From the NCBI GenBank assembly GCA_944381145.1, contig CALWJZ010000010.1, positions 1 to 36,156 of the forward strand: 36,156 bases of DNA. The letters are read 5' to 3'. Both the position numbers and the translations under genes were made by a program. The notes under the pieces are model-generated. The model saw only the letters and a program-made list of their open reading frames with translations, was not told the origin of the DNA and did not search any database. This document shows positions 14,301 through 22,468 of the stretch, piece by piece. This stretch comes from an uncultured Clostridia bacterium (lineage in GTDB: Bacteria; Bacillota; Clostridia; Christensenellales; UBA1242). The stretch's first letter is position 1. Each line of letters begins with the position of its first letter.

Positions 14301-14827
14301 AATATTATACAATTGATCAAGCTGGCAATGAAACAACTATTACAAAAACAATTGCTATAGGTGACTGTGAAAAACCAGTTTTAACTTGGAATAATCAAGA
14401 CAAAGATTTGCCAACAGAAATTTCTTTGAATGAAACTTATGTATTAGATCTTAATAGTATGATTGAATTAAGTGATAATAAAACAAGTAAAGATAAATTG
14501 CTTGATAAACTAACAGTTTCATTAACAGCACCTGATGGTACTACTGTTACTAACTTGGTATCAGATGGAGAAGGATATGAATGGAAATTTACTCAAACCG
14601 GTAATTATTCATTGAAATTCACTGTTAAAGATGAAGTTGGAAATTCAAGTAGTTACACTTACTCAATAAATGTACCAAATGAAGACCCAGATGAAAATAC
14701 TGTAAGTCCTGTTTTAGGAACTGTTCTTGTAGTTTTATCTGTAGTAGTTTTGGGTGGTGTAATAGTTTACTTTGTTGCTTCAAACAAAAAGAAATCAAAT
14801 AAATCTTCTTCAAAAAAAAATAAATAA
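11306..14827 (+). CDS. Large secreted Ig-like repeat surface protein, C-terminal TM anchor
   Basis: A 1173-aa protein preceded by AAGGAGAG. A signal peptide covers about residues 1-33 (MKGKKKIIVPLLLAGVTATG..., cleavage near VKAET). The body is a string of beta-sandwich units resembling bacterial Ig/DUF5011-type modules. Their ends recur as variants of GxYTVTYTAxDxAGN (e.g. YGVYTVTYTAQDFAGN, EGTFFIRYTAVDSVGN, EGIYTIKYYTIDQAGN), often followed by DKTAPTI-like linkers. One segment (DEDVDGNGDGTP) resembles an acidic Ca-binding loop. The C-terminus has one TM helix (LGTVLVVLSVVVLGGVIVYF) and a Lys/Ser tail. There is no LPXTG sortase motif, so it is membrane-held. A structural or adhesive surface role is likely. 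It has its own promoter and terminator. Confidence 0.85.
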   Translation: MKGKKKIIVPLLLAGVTATGIVTNVQQNISVKAETGEITQVEGAELIVKPFLKDSYNVGDIVLMPETSFDNGNEETIEYSVKKGNKNITLQSVTADDISNNPEFENSSVGDKYFVASYEGYYNVSVTARKEGQVVSTVNNLSVWVEKEDAVINLPVNSEYVIPAKMQKNQEGFKIPAPSVTVSEDGEEVEKSAGDLTADELVVYLCTPTKEVPLTLDATDSYYEVSKDSLAETGTYQIVYEYRQAGNVISRLESNFQVVNEYDTSNLKLTMTFLDSMPSTGNVNTDISIPKVKVTESASSLDAINAHITVKVTNLKNPNEVIEVNYEDYTFHPTEEGYYTVTYSASIPLFGESCKTTEVTPGDIIEVTDKQAPTLIPTYEYEFDSNGEIISVNGETVTATDNMTQREVAEEMLVNRRVDIPSVAVLKNTDNGKSVKVKIPAAYATDNFYTYKGTNNDDIIITRTYRSSTGAVSTVSTPANEIAEIEFKTAGNSEIRYKATDKAGNTLGEIVYDIVIYDVDYDLSNGQTKINLNVGTDVVSDKEKTLVFAKPTATDTYDTNVEVRTYYQVPGQEPVELIETNDDGQYEIDILSLIAENQDLTTFDIYAEAYVDSTLIGTRGSEADDQLVGTNKVVSKKYTINVVQSNLDTVAPDFQMADSKTWNQSLFELNSDKIVSSDGLNTVSGKSINSAGYLSEDEDVDGNGDGTPININGTTIGLAPFDQGSTEIEIPAVKFIETYDNNLTVSLVITNQFGEVVSKVQQEVVEYNKAENTYTISGAKFKLSTYGVYTVTYTAQDFAGNTTVKSFGIRVNDKTAPTITIDDEDKFNKEIEVGEYFRVPTGRLVKNGETVEGEITWEIYKVSNGATYTKQPNGFIPTSEGTFFIRYTAVDSVGNPATLEDDLFTITAKDTEDPILELDLTYRLPSSLEWAPAEGDDYMNIEIPIAIATDKLTKQDLEVVYTVTGPNGTKPSVQEYDESENKDYVRYFKATSEGIYTIKYYTIDQAGNETTITKTIAIGDCEKPVLTWNNQDKDLPTEISLNETYVLDLNSMIELSDNKTSKDKLLDKLTVSLTAPDGTTVTNLVSDGEGYEWKFTQTGNYSLKFTVKDEVGNSSSYTYSINVPNEDPDENTVSPVLGTVLVVLSVVVLGGVIVYFVASNKKKSNKSSSKKNK

Positions 14828-14830
14828 TAA

Positions 14831-14869
14831 AAAAATATCCAACTAAATTAAAAGTTGGATATTTTTTTT
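14831..14869 (+). terminator. Terminator of the surface-protein gene
   Basis: A 14-bp stem AAAAATATCCAACT (14831-14844) with AGTTGGATATTTTT (14853-14866), then T. Confidence 0.9.
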
Positions 14870-14926
14870 GTAAATTATTAAAAATATTAATATTTAATAG
14901 TAAAAATTTACTTAATGTGATAATAT

Positions 14927-15286
14927 ATGAATATGGATAAAAAGAAAATTTTATTGCTCAATTATTTAACTAAAAATTGTAGCAATGGTTACAAGGTATT
15001 AGATGTTGATAAAATTATGCATGCTATAAAAAAATACAAAAACAACTTTGATTTGTTTAGTAAAGATATTGAATATTTATGTCAAAGAAAATATATTGAT
15101 TTAAAATATCTTGATAAAAATAATATTTGCTTGACTATTCTTGATAATTCTAGAATTTTTCAAGAAAATATAAAAATAGAAAAAGATATGAAAAGCAGAT
15201 ATACTTGGATTTTGTTACTATGCTCTATTATAAGCTGTGTCGCATCTTTTGCTGGTGCTTTTCTTGCAAATTTATTATTTGGGTAA
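14927..15286 (+). CDS. Winged-helix-like protein with C-terminal TM segment, paralogue A
   Basis: A 119-aa protein. Residues about 5-75 (KKKILLLNYLTKNCSNGYKV ... DIEYLCQRKYIDLKYLDKNN) have helix-helix-helix-wing spacing like small winged-helix proteins. The last 25 residues (ILLLCSIISCVASFAGAFLANLLF) form a TM helix. The gene 8 nt downstream encodes a protein of the same plan, so they are tandem paralogues. No Shine-Dalgarno is seen; GATAAT at 14919-14924 ends just before the ATG, and a second in-frame ATG at 14933 would match a leaderless start. Function unknown: either a membrane-tethered DNA-binding regulator or only a wing-like fold. Located upstream of uvrB. Confidence 0.65.
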   Translation: MNMDKKKILLLNYLTKNCSNGYKVLDVDKIMHAIKKYKNNFDLFSKDIEYLCQRKYIDLKYLDKNNICLTILDNSRIFQENIKIEKDMKSRYTWILLLCSIISCVASFAGAFLANLLFG

Positions 15287-15294
15287 TTGCTATT

Positions 15295-15654
15295 ATGTTA
15301 TCAAAAAAGGAACGAATTATAATGCACTATATATTACAACAAAGTGGAGGAAAGTCTACTTGTCTTTTGTCGCCTTTAGATGTTAAGCATGCTTTAGATC
15401 CGAAATATAGTACAAATGATATTGAAGTACAAGCAATTTTAGATGGTCTATCGCAAGAAAATTATATAAACCTTGTTAACTCAGATAAAAATGGGGAATT
15501 AATATATTGTATTACTATTCTCCCAAAAGGAAAAGCGTTTCATCGTGAACAAAGTAATGTAAAAAAGACTTGGTCTATTGCTATATTTAGAACTATAATT
15601 TTGGCAATTTTATCTTTTATAATAGGTATTATTTTAAAATCAATATTTTCTTAA
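15295..15654 (+). CDS. Winged-helix-like protein with C-terminal TM segment, paralogue B
   Basis: The start is set at 15295 (MLSKKERIIMHYILQQ); the longer frame from 15205 lies in the upstream gene. The product is 119 aa. The N-terminal 80 residues resemble paralogue A in length and pattern (ILQQSGGKSTCLLSPLDVKH, DIEVQAILDGLSQENYINLV, then a wing-like GELIYCITILPKGKAF). One C-terminal TM helix follows (TIILAILSFIIGIILKSIF). It is co-transcribed with A (8-nt gap), probably with translation reinitiation, as there is no strong ribosome binding site. Proteins of this plan appear in other clostridial genomes without known function. A terminator follows before uvrB. Confidence 0.65.
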   Translation: MLSKKERIIMHYILQQSGGKSTCLLSPLDVKHALDPKYSTNDIEVQAILDGLSQENYINLVNSDKNGELIYCITILPKGKAFHREQSNVKKTWSIAIFRTIILAILSFIIGIILKSIFS

Positions 15655-15740
15655 TTTATTTTATTTGTTTATATATATTTTATGATTATGATTTTATTGT
15701 TTTAAGCAATCATTAATACAATTAGTAAATTTTTCAAAAA

Positions 15741-15775
15741 AGTTAGTGTTAACGTATTGACGCTAATTCTTTTTG
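15741..15775 (+). terminator. Terminator between the paralogue pair and uvrB
   Basis: AGTTAGTGT (15741-15749) pairs with ACGCTAATT (15760-15768) with G-U pairs, then CTTTTTG. Confidence 0.65.
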
Positions 15776-15819
15776 TGTTAATATTAATAAAATACAATTA
15801 ATAAATTTTTTTGATGTAG

Positions 15820-15825
15820 TATAAT
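15820..15825 (+). promoter_or_regulatory. -10 element of the uvrBA promoter
   Basis: TATAAT stands 27 nt before the uvrB ATG. No good -35 and no clear LexA/SOS box are seen nearby. Confidence 0.4.
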
Positions 15826-15852
15826 CAATAACAATATTAGGAAAAATTAAAT

Positions 15853-17805
15853 ATGGAAGAAACTTTTAAATTAGTAAGTAAATATGAGCCAACTGGTGAT
15901 CAACCTCAAGCAATTGATAAGTTAGTTGAAGGGCTTAATGATGGATTAAGATATCAAACATTATTAGGAGTTACAGGTTCTGGAAAAACTTTTACAATGG
16001 CTAATATCATCAATAAAACTAATAGACCAACTTTGGTTATAGCTCATAATAAAACATTGGCTGCACAACTTTGTAATGAGTTTAGAGAATTTTTTCCTCA
16101 AAATAGAGTTGAATATTTTGTATCTTATTATGATTATTATCAGCCCGAAGCTTATATAGTATCAAGTGATACATATATCGAAAAAGATATGAGTATTAAT
16201 GATGAAATTGATAAATTGCGACATTCTGCAACTTGTTCATTATTTGAAAGAAAAGATGTAATTGTGGTAGCTTCTGTTTCTTGTATTTATAGTTTAGGAG
16301 CGCCTGAAGCATATTCTAGTTCATGTTTGTCTTTAAGACCAAATGAAATATATAATAAGAATCAAATAATAAAAAGATTGATTGAGTTACAATATCAAAG
16401 AAATGATATTGACTTTAAGCGTGGTACATTTAGATCAAAAGGTGATGTTATTGATATTATTCCTGCAAATAAAAGTGAAGTAGGAATTAGAATACAATTT
16501 TTTGATGACGAAATTGAACAAATATCTGAATTTGAAGTTTTAACTGGAAAAAAAATTAATAATTTGGAACATTTGTATTTGCTTCCTGCTACGCACTATA
16601 TTATTAATAATGCAGAAATGGAAAAAGTTTTTGACGAAATTAAACATGATTGTCTTGTTAGAGTAAAAGAATTTGAAGAGCAAGGTAAATTAATTGAGGC
16701 GCAAAGAATCAAAGAAAGAGTTTTTTATGATCTTGAAATGATGAAAGAGGTTGGATACTGTAATGGTATCGAAAATTATTCAAGATATTTTGATGGAAGG
16801 AAACCTGGTCAAGCACCTTATACATTACTTGATTATTTCTCTGATAATTATTTAATTTTTATAGACGAAAGTCATATAACATTACCTCAGATTCGAGGTA
16901 TGTTTGCGGGAGATCTTGCTAGAAAAAAGAATTTGGTCGATTATGGATTTAGACTTCCGTCGGCTTATGATAATAGACCTTTGAATTTTCAAGAATTTCA
17001 AAGTAAAATTGGTCAAGCCATATTTGTATCTGCAACGCCAGGGAATTTTGAAATTGAAAATTCAGATCAAGTTGTTGAACAAATTATTCGTCCAACAGGA
17101 TTGTTAGAACCAGTTATTGACATAAAACCAGTAAAAAATCAAGTTGATGATTTAATAGGACAAATTAATAAAACTATTGAAAATGATGGAAGAGTTTTAG
17201 TAACAACTTTAACGAAAAAAATGGCTGAAAATCTAACAAATTATTTATCTGAGAAAAAAATAAAAGTTAAATATTTGCACTCAGATATTGATACTCTTGA
17301 TAGGGTTAATATTATAAACGGATTAAGAAGAAAAGACTTTGATGTTTTGATCGGTATAAATTTGTTACGTGAAGGACTTGATATTCCTGAGGTTAAACTA
17401 GTAGCAATACTTGATGCTGACAAAGAAGGTTTCTTGCGTAGTGAATGGGCTTTAATCCAAACTATAGGTAGAGCAGCAAGAAATAGTGAAAGTAGAGTTA
17501 TATTGTATGCTGATGTTATGACAGATTCTATAAAAAAAGCTGTTAGCGAAACAACAAGAAGACGACAAATACAAATGCTTTATAATGAACAACATCATAT
17601 AATTCCAAAAACTATTATAAAACCAATTACAAATACATTAGAAATAACTAAAAAAGCAAGTTCAAATTCTAATAAATTAAGCAAACTAGACAAAGAAAAA
17701 GAAATATCTAGATTGGAGACAATGATGAAAGAGGCATCAAATATTTTAGACTTTGAACAAGCTATAGTTTTAAGAGAGAGAATAAAAGAATTAAAAGGTA
17801 AATAA
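15853..17805 (+). CDS. uvrB: Excinuclease ABC subunit B
   Basis: 650 aa, full family length. UvrB is the damage-verifying helicase-like subunit of nucleotide excision repair; it is loaded by UvrA and recruits UvrC. Visible motifs are Walker A GVTGSGKT (39-46), the beta-hairpin [11 protein letters not shown] used to probe the strand, [14 protein letters not shown] (motif II), SATPG (motif III) and the C-terminal helicase lobe LREGLDIPE plus QTIGRAARN. The C-terminal UVR domain ([20 protein letters not shown] ... ERIKEL) that binds UvrC is intact. The ribosome binding site is AGGAAA. uvrA follows after 1 nt, so the two form an operon. Confidence 0.97.
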   Translation: MEETFKLVSKYEPTGDQPQAIDKLVEGLNDGLRYQTLLGVTGSGKTFTMANIINKTNRPTLVIAHNKTLAAQLCNEFREFFPQNRVEYFVSYYDYYQPEAYIVSSDTYIEKDMSINDEIDKLRHSATCSLFERKDVIVVASVSCIYSLGAPEAYSSSCLSLRPNEIYNKNQIIKRLIELQYQRNDIDFKRGTFRSKGDVIDIIPANKSEVGIRIQFFDDEIEQISEFEVLTGKKINNLEHLYLLPATHYIINNAEMEKVFDEIKHDCLVRVKEFEEQGKLIEAQRIKERVFYDLEMMKEVGYCNGIENYSRYFDGRKPGQAPYTLLDYFSDNYLIFIDESHITLPQIRGMFAGDLARKKNLVDYGFRLPSAYDNRPLNFQEFQSKIGQAIFVSATPGNFEIENSDQVVEQIIRPTGLLEPVIDIKPVKNQVDDLIGQINKTIENDGRVLVTTLTKKMAENLTNYLSEKKIKVKYLHSDIDTLDRVNIINGLRRKDFDVLIGINLLREGLDIPEVKLVAILDADKEGFLRSEWALIQTIGRAARNSESRVILYADVMTDSIKKAVSETTRRRQIQMLYNEQHHIIPKTIIKPITNTLEITKKASSNSNKLSKLDKEKEISRLETMMKEASNILDFEQAIVLRERIKELKGK

Positions 17806-17806
17806 A

Positions 17807-20620
17807 ATGTTAGAAGATATTATAATAAAAGGTGCTAGAGAAAATAATTTAAAAAATATAAATTTGACCATTCCAAGAAATAAACTTATTGTGTTTACAG
17901 GGGTTAGTGGTAGTGGAAAAAGCACTCTTGCATTTGATACAATTTTTGCAGAAGGACAACGCAGATACATGGAAAGTTTGTCATCTTATGCAAGGCAATT
18001 TTTAGGGCAAATGTCAAAGCCAGATGTAGATAGTATTGATGGGCTTTCTCCAAGTATATCTATAGATCAAAAAACTACTTCAAATAATCCAAGAAGTACA
18101 GTAGGAACTGTAACAGAAATTTATGATTACTTGAGGTTGCTGTTTGCCCATATTGGAAAAGCTTTTTGTCCTAATTGTAAAAAAGAAATTTCGACTCAAA
18201 CAATTGATGTAATTATTGATAAAATAATGGAATTTCAAGGCAAAAAAATTCAAGTTATGGCGTCATTAGTAAAAGGTAAAAAGGGTAGATTTGAAAAAGA
18301 ATTAGACGCACTGCGAAAAGATGGTTTTGTAAGGGTTAATATAGACGGTAATAATTTCACTTTAGATGAAGATATTGCACTTGATAAAAATATAAAACAT
18401 ACCATATATGTTGTACTCGACAGATTAATAGTTAAAGAAGATAGTCGACAAAGAATAACAGATAGTGTTGAAAGTGCAATTAAATTATCGAAAGGAACGG
18501 TAACAATTGATATCGAAGGTGAAGAACTATTATTTAGTACTACACATTTTTGTGATGATTGTGGATACAGTATTGAAGAAATTTCACCTAGACTTTTTAG
18601 TTTCAATAGTCCTTTTGGTGCGTGTCCAGATTGCAAAGGCTTAGGATTTAAACAAATTATAGATATTGATAAAATTATAACAAAGACTGATGAGCCAATA
18701 ACTAGGTGCGGTATAAGTGCAATTTCTGGTTGGTCTTATGATGCAGGAATGGCTAGAATGTTCTATAGGGCTGTTGCAAGGAAATTTGGTGTTAGCCCTG
18801 ACATTAAAGTTTGCGATATGCCTGAAGGTATGTTAAACATGATTTTATATGGAACAAAAAAGGAAAAAATAGATATTGATTATGTTAGATCAGGACAACA
18901 AGTTGTAGGACAAATGGCTTTTGAGGGAATTATTCCAAATGTAGAAAGAAGGTATAGAGAAACAACAAGTGAGTATGCCAAAGAAGAAATTGGTAAACTT
19001 ATGAAAGAAGAAGAATGTCCAACTTGTCACGGGAAAAGATTAAATATAGAGGCATTAAATATTTTTATCAATAAGAAAAATATCATAGAAGTTTGTGATA
19101 TGTCAGTTAATCAAATTTTAGACTTTATTAACAATTTAAAATTAACAAAAAATAATGAAATAATTGCTGAACCTATTTTAAAAGAAATTAAGTCTAGATT
19201 AAAATTTTTGGTCGATGTAGGTTTAGATTATTTAACTCTATCTCGAATGGCTGGTACTTTGAGTGGTGGTGAATCTCAAAGAATTAGATTGGCAACTCAA
19301 ATTGGCAGTGGACTTACTGGAGTTATTTATATTCTTGATGAACCAAGTATAGGATTACATCAAAGAGATAATGATAAATTACTTAATACTCTCACTCATT
19401 TAAGAGATTTAGGAAATACTGTAATTGTTGTAGAACATGACGAAGACACTATGCGTATTGCCGATTATATAGTAGATATTGGCAAATACGCTGGTGTTAA
19501 TGGTGGTAATGTAGTAGCTCAAGGGAAATTAGAAGATATTATTAATTGCCCTGATAGCATAACAGGTCAATTTTTAAGTGGAAGTCGTAAAATAGAAGTT
19601 CCACAAAAACGACGAATAATTGATAAAGGATTTATTACAATAACAGGATGCGAACATAACAATTTAAAGAAAGTAAATTTGAGCATTCCATTAGGTGTTG
19701 TAACTGTTGTAACTGGAGTTAGTGGGAGTGGTAAAAGTAGTTTAATCAATGAAACTCTTTTCCCAATTGTTTATAATAAAATAAATAATTCTGATTTGTT
19801 TGAAGGAAAACATAAATCAGTATCAGGTTTAGAAAAAATTGATAAAGTTATAAATATCGATCAAAGTCCAATTGGAAGAACCCCTAGAAGTAATCCTGCG
19901 ACATATACAAATGTTTTTACTGAAATAAGAAATTTGTTCGCTTCTACAAACAGTGCAAAAGAAAGAGGATATACTAGTGGGAGATTTAGCTTTAACATAA
20001 GTGGTGGTCGATGCGAATGTTGTGGTGGGGCTGGAATAAAAAAGATTGAAATGTTTTTTCTACCAGATGTTTATGTTACATGTGATGTTTGTCATGGTAA
20101 GCGCTACAATAGAGAAACTTTGGAAGTTAAATTTAAAGGTAAAAATATTTATGATGTGCTTGATATGACAATAAGTGAAGCAAATGATTTTTTTGAAAAT
20201 ATACCAAGAATAAAAAATAAATTACAAACACTTGTTGATGTTGGTCTAGGATATATAAAATTAGGACAGCCAGCAACTGAACTTAGTGGTGGTGAGGCAC
20301 AAAGAGTAAAACTTGCTACAGAACTTAGTAAACGAAGTACAGGAAAATCATTATATATTCTTGATGAGCCAACCACAGGACTTCATTTATATGATGTTGA
20401 AAAATTAATTACTATCATTAATAGATTGGTTGAAAATGGTAATACAGCTGTAATTATTGAACATAATTTAGATGTAATTAAATGTGCTGATTATATTATA
20501 GACGTTGGCATGGAAGGGGGAGACAAGGGAGGCGAAATAATTGCTACTGGCACTCCTGAGGAAATAGTTAAAAACAATATTGGTTATACAGCAAAATATC
20601 TAAAAGATAAGCTAAAATAA
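17807..20620 (+). CDS. uvrA: Excinuclease ABC subunit A
   Basis: 937 aa. UvrA is the dimeric ATPase that finds bulky DNA lesions and loads UvrB. It has two ABC modules: Walker A GVSGSGKST (32-40) and a second GVSGSGKSS, signature LSGGE motifs in both halves, and Walker B with ILDEPSIGLH and ILDEPTTGLH. Zinc modules are CPNC...CDDC...CPDC in the first half, CPTC and CECC...CDVC later. The UvrB-binding region lies between them. AAAGG in the uvrB 3' end serves as its ribosome binding site. A strong, probably bidirectional terminator follows, shared with the convergent DUF4363 gene. Confidence 0.97.
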   Translation: MLEDIIIKGARENNLKNINLTIPRNKLIVFTGVSGSGKSTLAFDTIFAEGQRRYMESLSSYARQFLGQMSKPDVDSIDGLSPSISIDQKTTSNNPRSTVGTVTEIYDYLRLLFAHIGKAFCPNCKKEISTQTIDVIIDKIMEFQGKKIQVMASLVKGKKGRFEKELDALRKDGFVRVNIDGNNFTLDEDIALDKNIKHTIYVVLDRLIVKEDSRQRITDSVESAIKLSKGTVTIDIEGEELLFSTTHFCDDCGYSIEEISPRLFSFNSPFGACPDCKGLGFKQIIDIDKIITKTDEPITRCGISAISGWSYDAGMARMFYRAVARKFGVSPDIKVCDMPEGMLNMILYGTKKEKIDIDYVRSGQQVVGQMAFEGIIPNVERRYRETTSEYAKEEIGKLMKEEECPTCHGKRLNIEALNIFINKKNIIEVCDMSVNQILDFINNLKLTKNNEIIAEPILKEIKSRLKFLVDVGLDYLTLSRMAGTLSGGESQRIRLATQIGSGLTGVIYILDEPSIGLHQRDNDKLLNTLTHLRDLGNTVIVVEHDEDTMRIADYIVDIGKYAGVNGGNVVAQGKLEDIINCPDSITGQFLSGSRKIEVPQKRRIIDKGFITITGCEHNNLKKVNLSIPLGVVTVVTGVSGSGKSSLINETLFPIVYNKINNSDLFEGKHKSVSGLEKIDKVINIDQSPIGRTPRSNPATYTNVFTEIRNLFASTNSAKERGYTSGRFSFNISGGRCECCGGAGIKKIEMFFLPDVYVTCDVCHGKRYNRETLEVKFKGKNIYDVLDMTISEANDFFENIPRIKNKLQTLVDVGLGYIKLGQPATELSGGEAQRVKLATELSKRSTGKSLYILDEPTTGLHLYDVEKLITIINRLVENGNTAVIIEHNLDVIKCADYIIDVGMEGGDKGGEIIATGTPEEIVKNNIGYTAKYLKDKLK

Positions 20621-20659
20621 AAAAACAATGTAAGTTTTTTCACTTACATTGCTTTTTTA
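20619..20659. terminator. Bidirectional terminator between uvrA and the DUF4363 gene
   Basis: CAATGTAAGT (20626-20635) with ACTTACATTG (20642-20651), A run on the left and T run on the right, so it can work on both strands. Confidence 0.85.
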
Positions 20660-20676
20660 TTTATTAATCAATATCT

Positions 20677-21063
20677 TTATAGAATATTATGAATATTAAA
20701 ACCCATAATATGATATCCTTTTGTAGAATATTCTTTTAAAAGAGATAATTCACTTATAGCGTTGTCGTAGTCATTATTTTTTGTATATGGTATAAGTCTA
20801 TTTATGCTGTCAGTAATCGTACTTAGATCTCTATGATTAAAAATGTAGCATAACCAGTTTTCTTGTTGTTCCCAATATTCTTTGAAATCACCTAGTTCCT
20901 CATAAAATATAGTTATGTCATCTTTGTTTGTTTCATATTTGTAATTCAAATCTAGCACAATATCTTCCATTGTTGTTAGTGTTTTTTTTACATTTGTAAT
21001 TTCCAAAATACCAAAAACAATTGTTGATATAAACAAAACTAAAATTGTTATGCCTTTTCTCAC
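20677..21063 (-). CDS. DUF4363-family membrane-anchored protein
   Basis: 128 aa, starting with GTG (21063-21061) after AGGAGG. The start overlaps the TGA of the DUF421 gene in GTGA, so translation is coupled. One N-terminal TM helix (GITILVLFISTIVFGILEI) precedes a helical extracytoplasmic domain with the family's pattern of spaced Trp/Tyr (FKEYWEQQENWLCYIFNHRD, then SINRLIPYTK). DUF4363 genes commonly sit beside DUF421 (YetF-like) genes in spore-forming Firmicutes. The function is not known; partnership with the upstream membrane protein is inferred from conserved synteny and coupling. Confidence 0.85.
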   Translation of the reverse strand: MRKGITILVLFISTIVFGILEITNVKKTLTTMEDIVLDLNYKYETNKDDITIFYEELGDFKEYWEQQENWLCYIFNHRDLSTITDSINRLIPYTKNNDYDNAISELSLLKEYSTKGYHIMGFNIHNIL

Positions 21064-21779
21064 CAGTTTCCTCCTGAGTAATTGGTTTCGATAGTTGCAA
21101 ATTTTCCTTTTCTGGGTTGTACATAAATTTTACCATCATTATTGAGTGTTAAAATCAACACATCTTTTATTGTTTTTATGCCAACTTTATTTATATTTTC
21201 GGTTAAAAATTTTTCATCTAGTTTTGCCAATTTTAAGTTTTCATTCATTATTTTACCTTTTGATATAATAATCATTGGAAGTGTAGCATTGTCTTTTGGT
21301 ATTTGTAGGTCGTTTGCAGTAAGTGGGGAAAAAGGTGCTCTATTAACCACTGTAAGTGTACCGTTTGTTTGCAAAATAACATACAAAAGTTCTTCTAAAT
21401 TAAAATATCCTGCGGTGTGCAAACCTTCAAGTAAATCATTAAAGTTCATATTGACTTTTTGTAAATTTTCATAATTTATACCGTCAGGATCTAATAAAAT
21501 TACAGGTTTACCACTAAACAATCTTCTAAAGGTAACACTTTTTCTAGAAAGTAAACATATTAAATAATGTATACATACTAGAGTTATTAAAGGTATTATG
21601 CCTTGTATTAAAGGCAAAGCAGTTTCTGCCATTGGTATTGTGGCAAGGTCAGCGATAATTAAAGTAATAGCTAATTCAAAAGGTTGCATTTCTCCTATTT
21701 GTCTTTTACCCATTATACGTATCAAAAATAATATTAATATATATAAAATTAAACTTCTGCAAATTAGTGTAAATATCAT
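21060..21779 (-). CDS. DUF421 (YetF/YrbG-like) membrane protein
   Basis: 239 aa. Three N-terminal TM helices (residues about 3-85, including the family motif LIRIMGKRQIGEMQPFELAI) are followed by a cytoplasmic alpha/beta pair of subdomains (GKPVILLDPDGINYENLQKV; EELLYVILQTNGTLTVVNR). YetF-type proteins affect spore or envelope properties in Bacillus, where some are germination-related; the exact activity is unknown. It is the first gene of a two-gene minus operon. No clear Shine-Dalgarno precedes the ATG. It is divergent from the GlmU-like gene, with 49 bp between the starts. Confidence 0.9.
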   Translation of the reverse strand: MIFTLICRSLILYILILFLIRIMGKRQIGEMQPFELAITLIIADLATIPMAETALPLIQGIIPLITLVCIHYLICLLSRKSVTFRRLFSGKPVILLDPDGINYENLQKVNMNFNDLLEGLHTAGYFNLEELLYVILQTNGTLTVVNRAPFSPLTANDLQIPKDNATLPMIIISKGKIMNENLKLAKLDEKFLTENINKVGIKTIKDVLILTLNNDGKIYVQPRKGKFATIETNYSGGNW

Positions 21780-21828
21780 ATTAAAATAATTTACAAATTA
21801 ATTAGATTTATTCATTTTAGGAGCGATT

Positions 21829-22431
21829 TTGAAAAATAATATAATAAATTCAAATATTGACAAGATAAAAAATATTGGATCAAACAATTTTATTTCAGAT
21901 TGTGTTTTTGTTGGTGATAATATAAAAATAGGTAATAATAATACATTGAAAAATTGCATAATTGGAGAAGGAACTGAAATTTTAGATAGTTATCTTGAAG
22001 ATGTTGTAATAGGTAGTTTCTGTAAAATTGGGCCTTTTTCGAGAATTAGACCAAATAGCAGGATAGGAGATAATTGCAAAATAGGTAATTTTGTTGAAAT
22101 TAAAAATAGTTGTCTGGGCAATAATGTAAAAGCAAGTCATCTGTCTTACATTGGTGATGCTATTATTGGAGATAATACAAATATTGGTTGTGGAGTGGTA
22201 TTTGCAAATTATAATGGATATGAAAAAAATGTAAGTAAAATAGGTAAAGACTGTTTTATAGGTTCGAATGTAAATATAATAGCTCCCGTCAAAATTGCTG
22301 ATGATACATATATTTGTGCAGGTACAACTGTTACAAAAGATACTTTGAAAGGTAATTTTGTTATAGGGAGAGTGAAGGAGTCTTCAATCGAAAAGTATTC
22401 TTATTATCTAAAAAATAAAAAAAATAAATAG
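21829..22431 (+). CDS. Stand-alone GlmU C-terminal-type acetyltransferase (left-handed beta helix)
   Basis: 200 aa, beginning with TTG at 21829 directly after AGGAG. The whole protein is hexapeptide repeats (IGDNCKIGNFVEI and many like it), i.e. a left-handed beta helix. The stretch GPFSRIRPNSRIG ... KASHLSYIGDAIIGDNTNIG ... NYNGYEK closely parallels the acetyltransferase half of GlmU, including the catalytic His (His104, in SHLSYIGD), the NY(N/D)G motif and the IGS...APV end. The uridylyltransferase half of GlmU is absent. It could acetylate glucosamine-1-P or another amino sugar, working with a separate nucleotidyltransferase. A native GlmU may exist elsewhere, so pathway assignment is tentative. 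Confidence 0.8.
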   Translation: MKNNIINSNIDKIKNIGSNNFISDCVFVGDNIKIGNNNTLKNCIIGEGTEILDSYLEDVVIGSFCKIGPFSRIRPNSRIGDNCKIGNFVEIKNSCLGNNVKASHLSYIGDAIIGDNTNIGCGVVFANYNGYEKNVSKIGKDCFIGSNVNIIAPVKIADDTYICAGTTVTKDTLKGNFVIGRVKESSIEKYSYYLKNKKNK

Positions 22432-22454
22432 ATTAATTTGTTATATTGTGTTAT

Positions 22455-22460
22455 TATAAA
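22455..22460 (+). promoter_or_regulatory. -10-like box for the rRNA methyltransferase gene
   Basis: TATAAA ends 8 nt before the ATG at 22469. No ribosome binding site is present, consistent with a leaderless start; no clear -35. Confidence 0.3.
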
Positions 22461-22468
22461 TATTAGTT

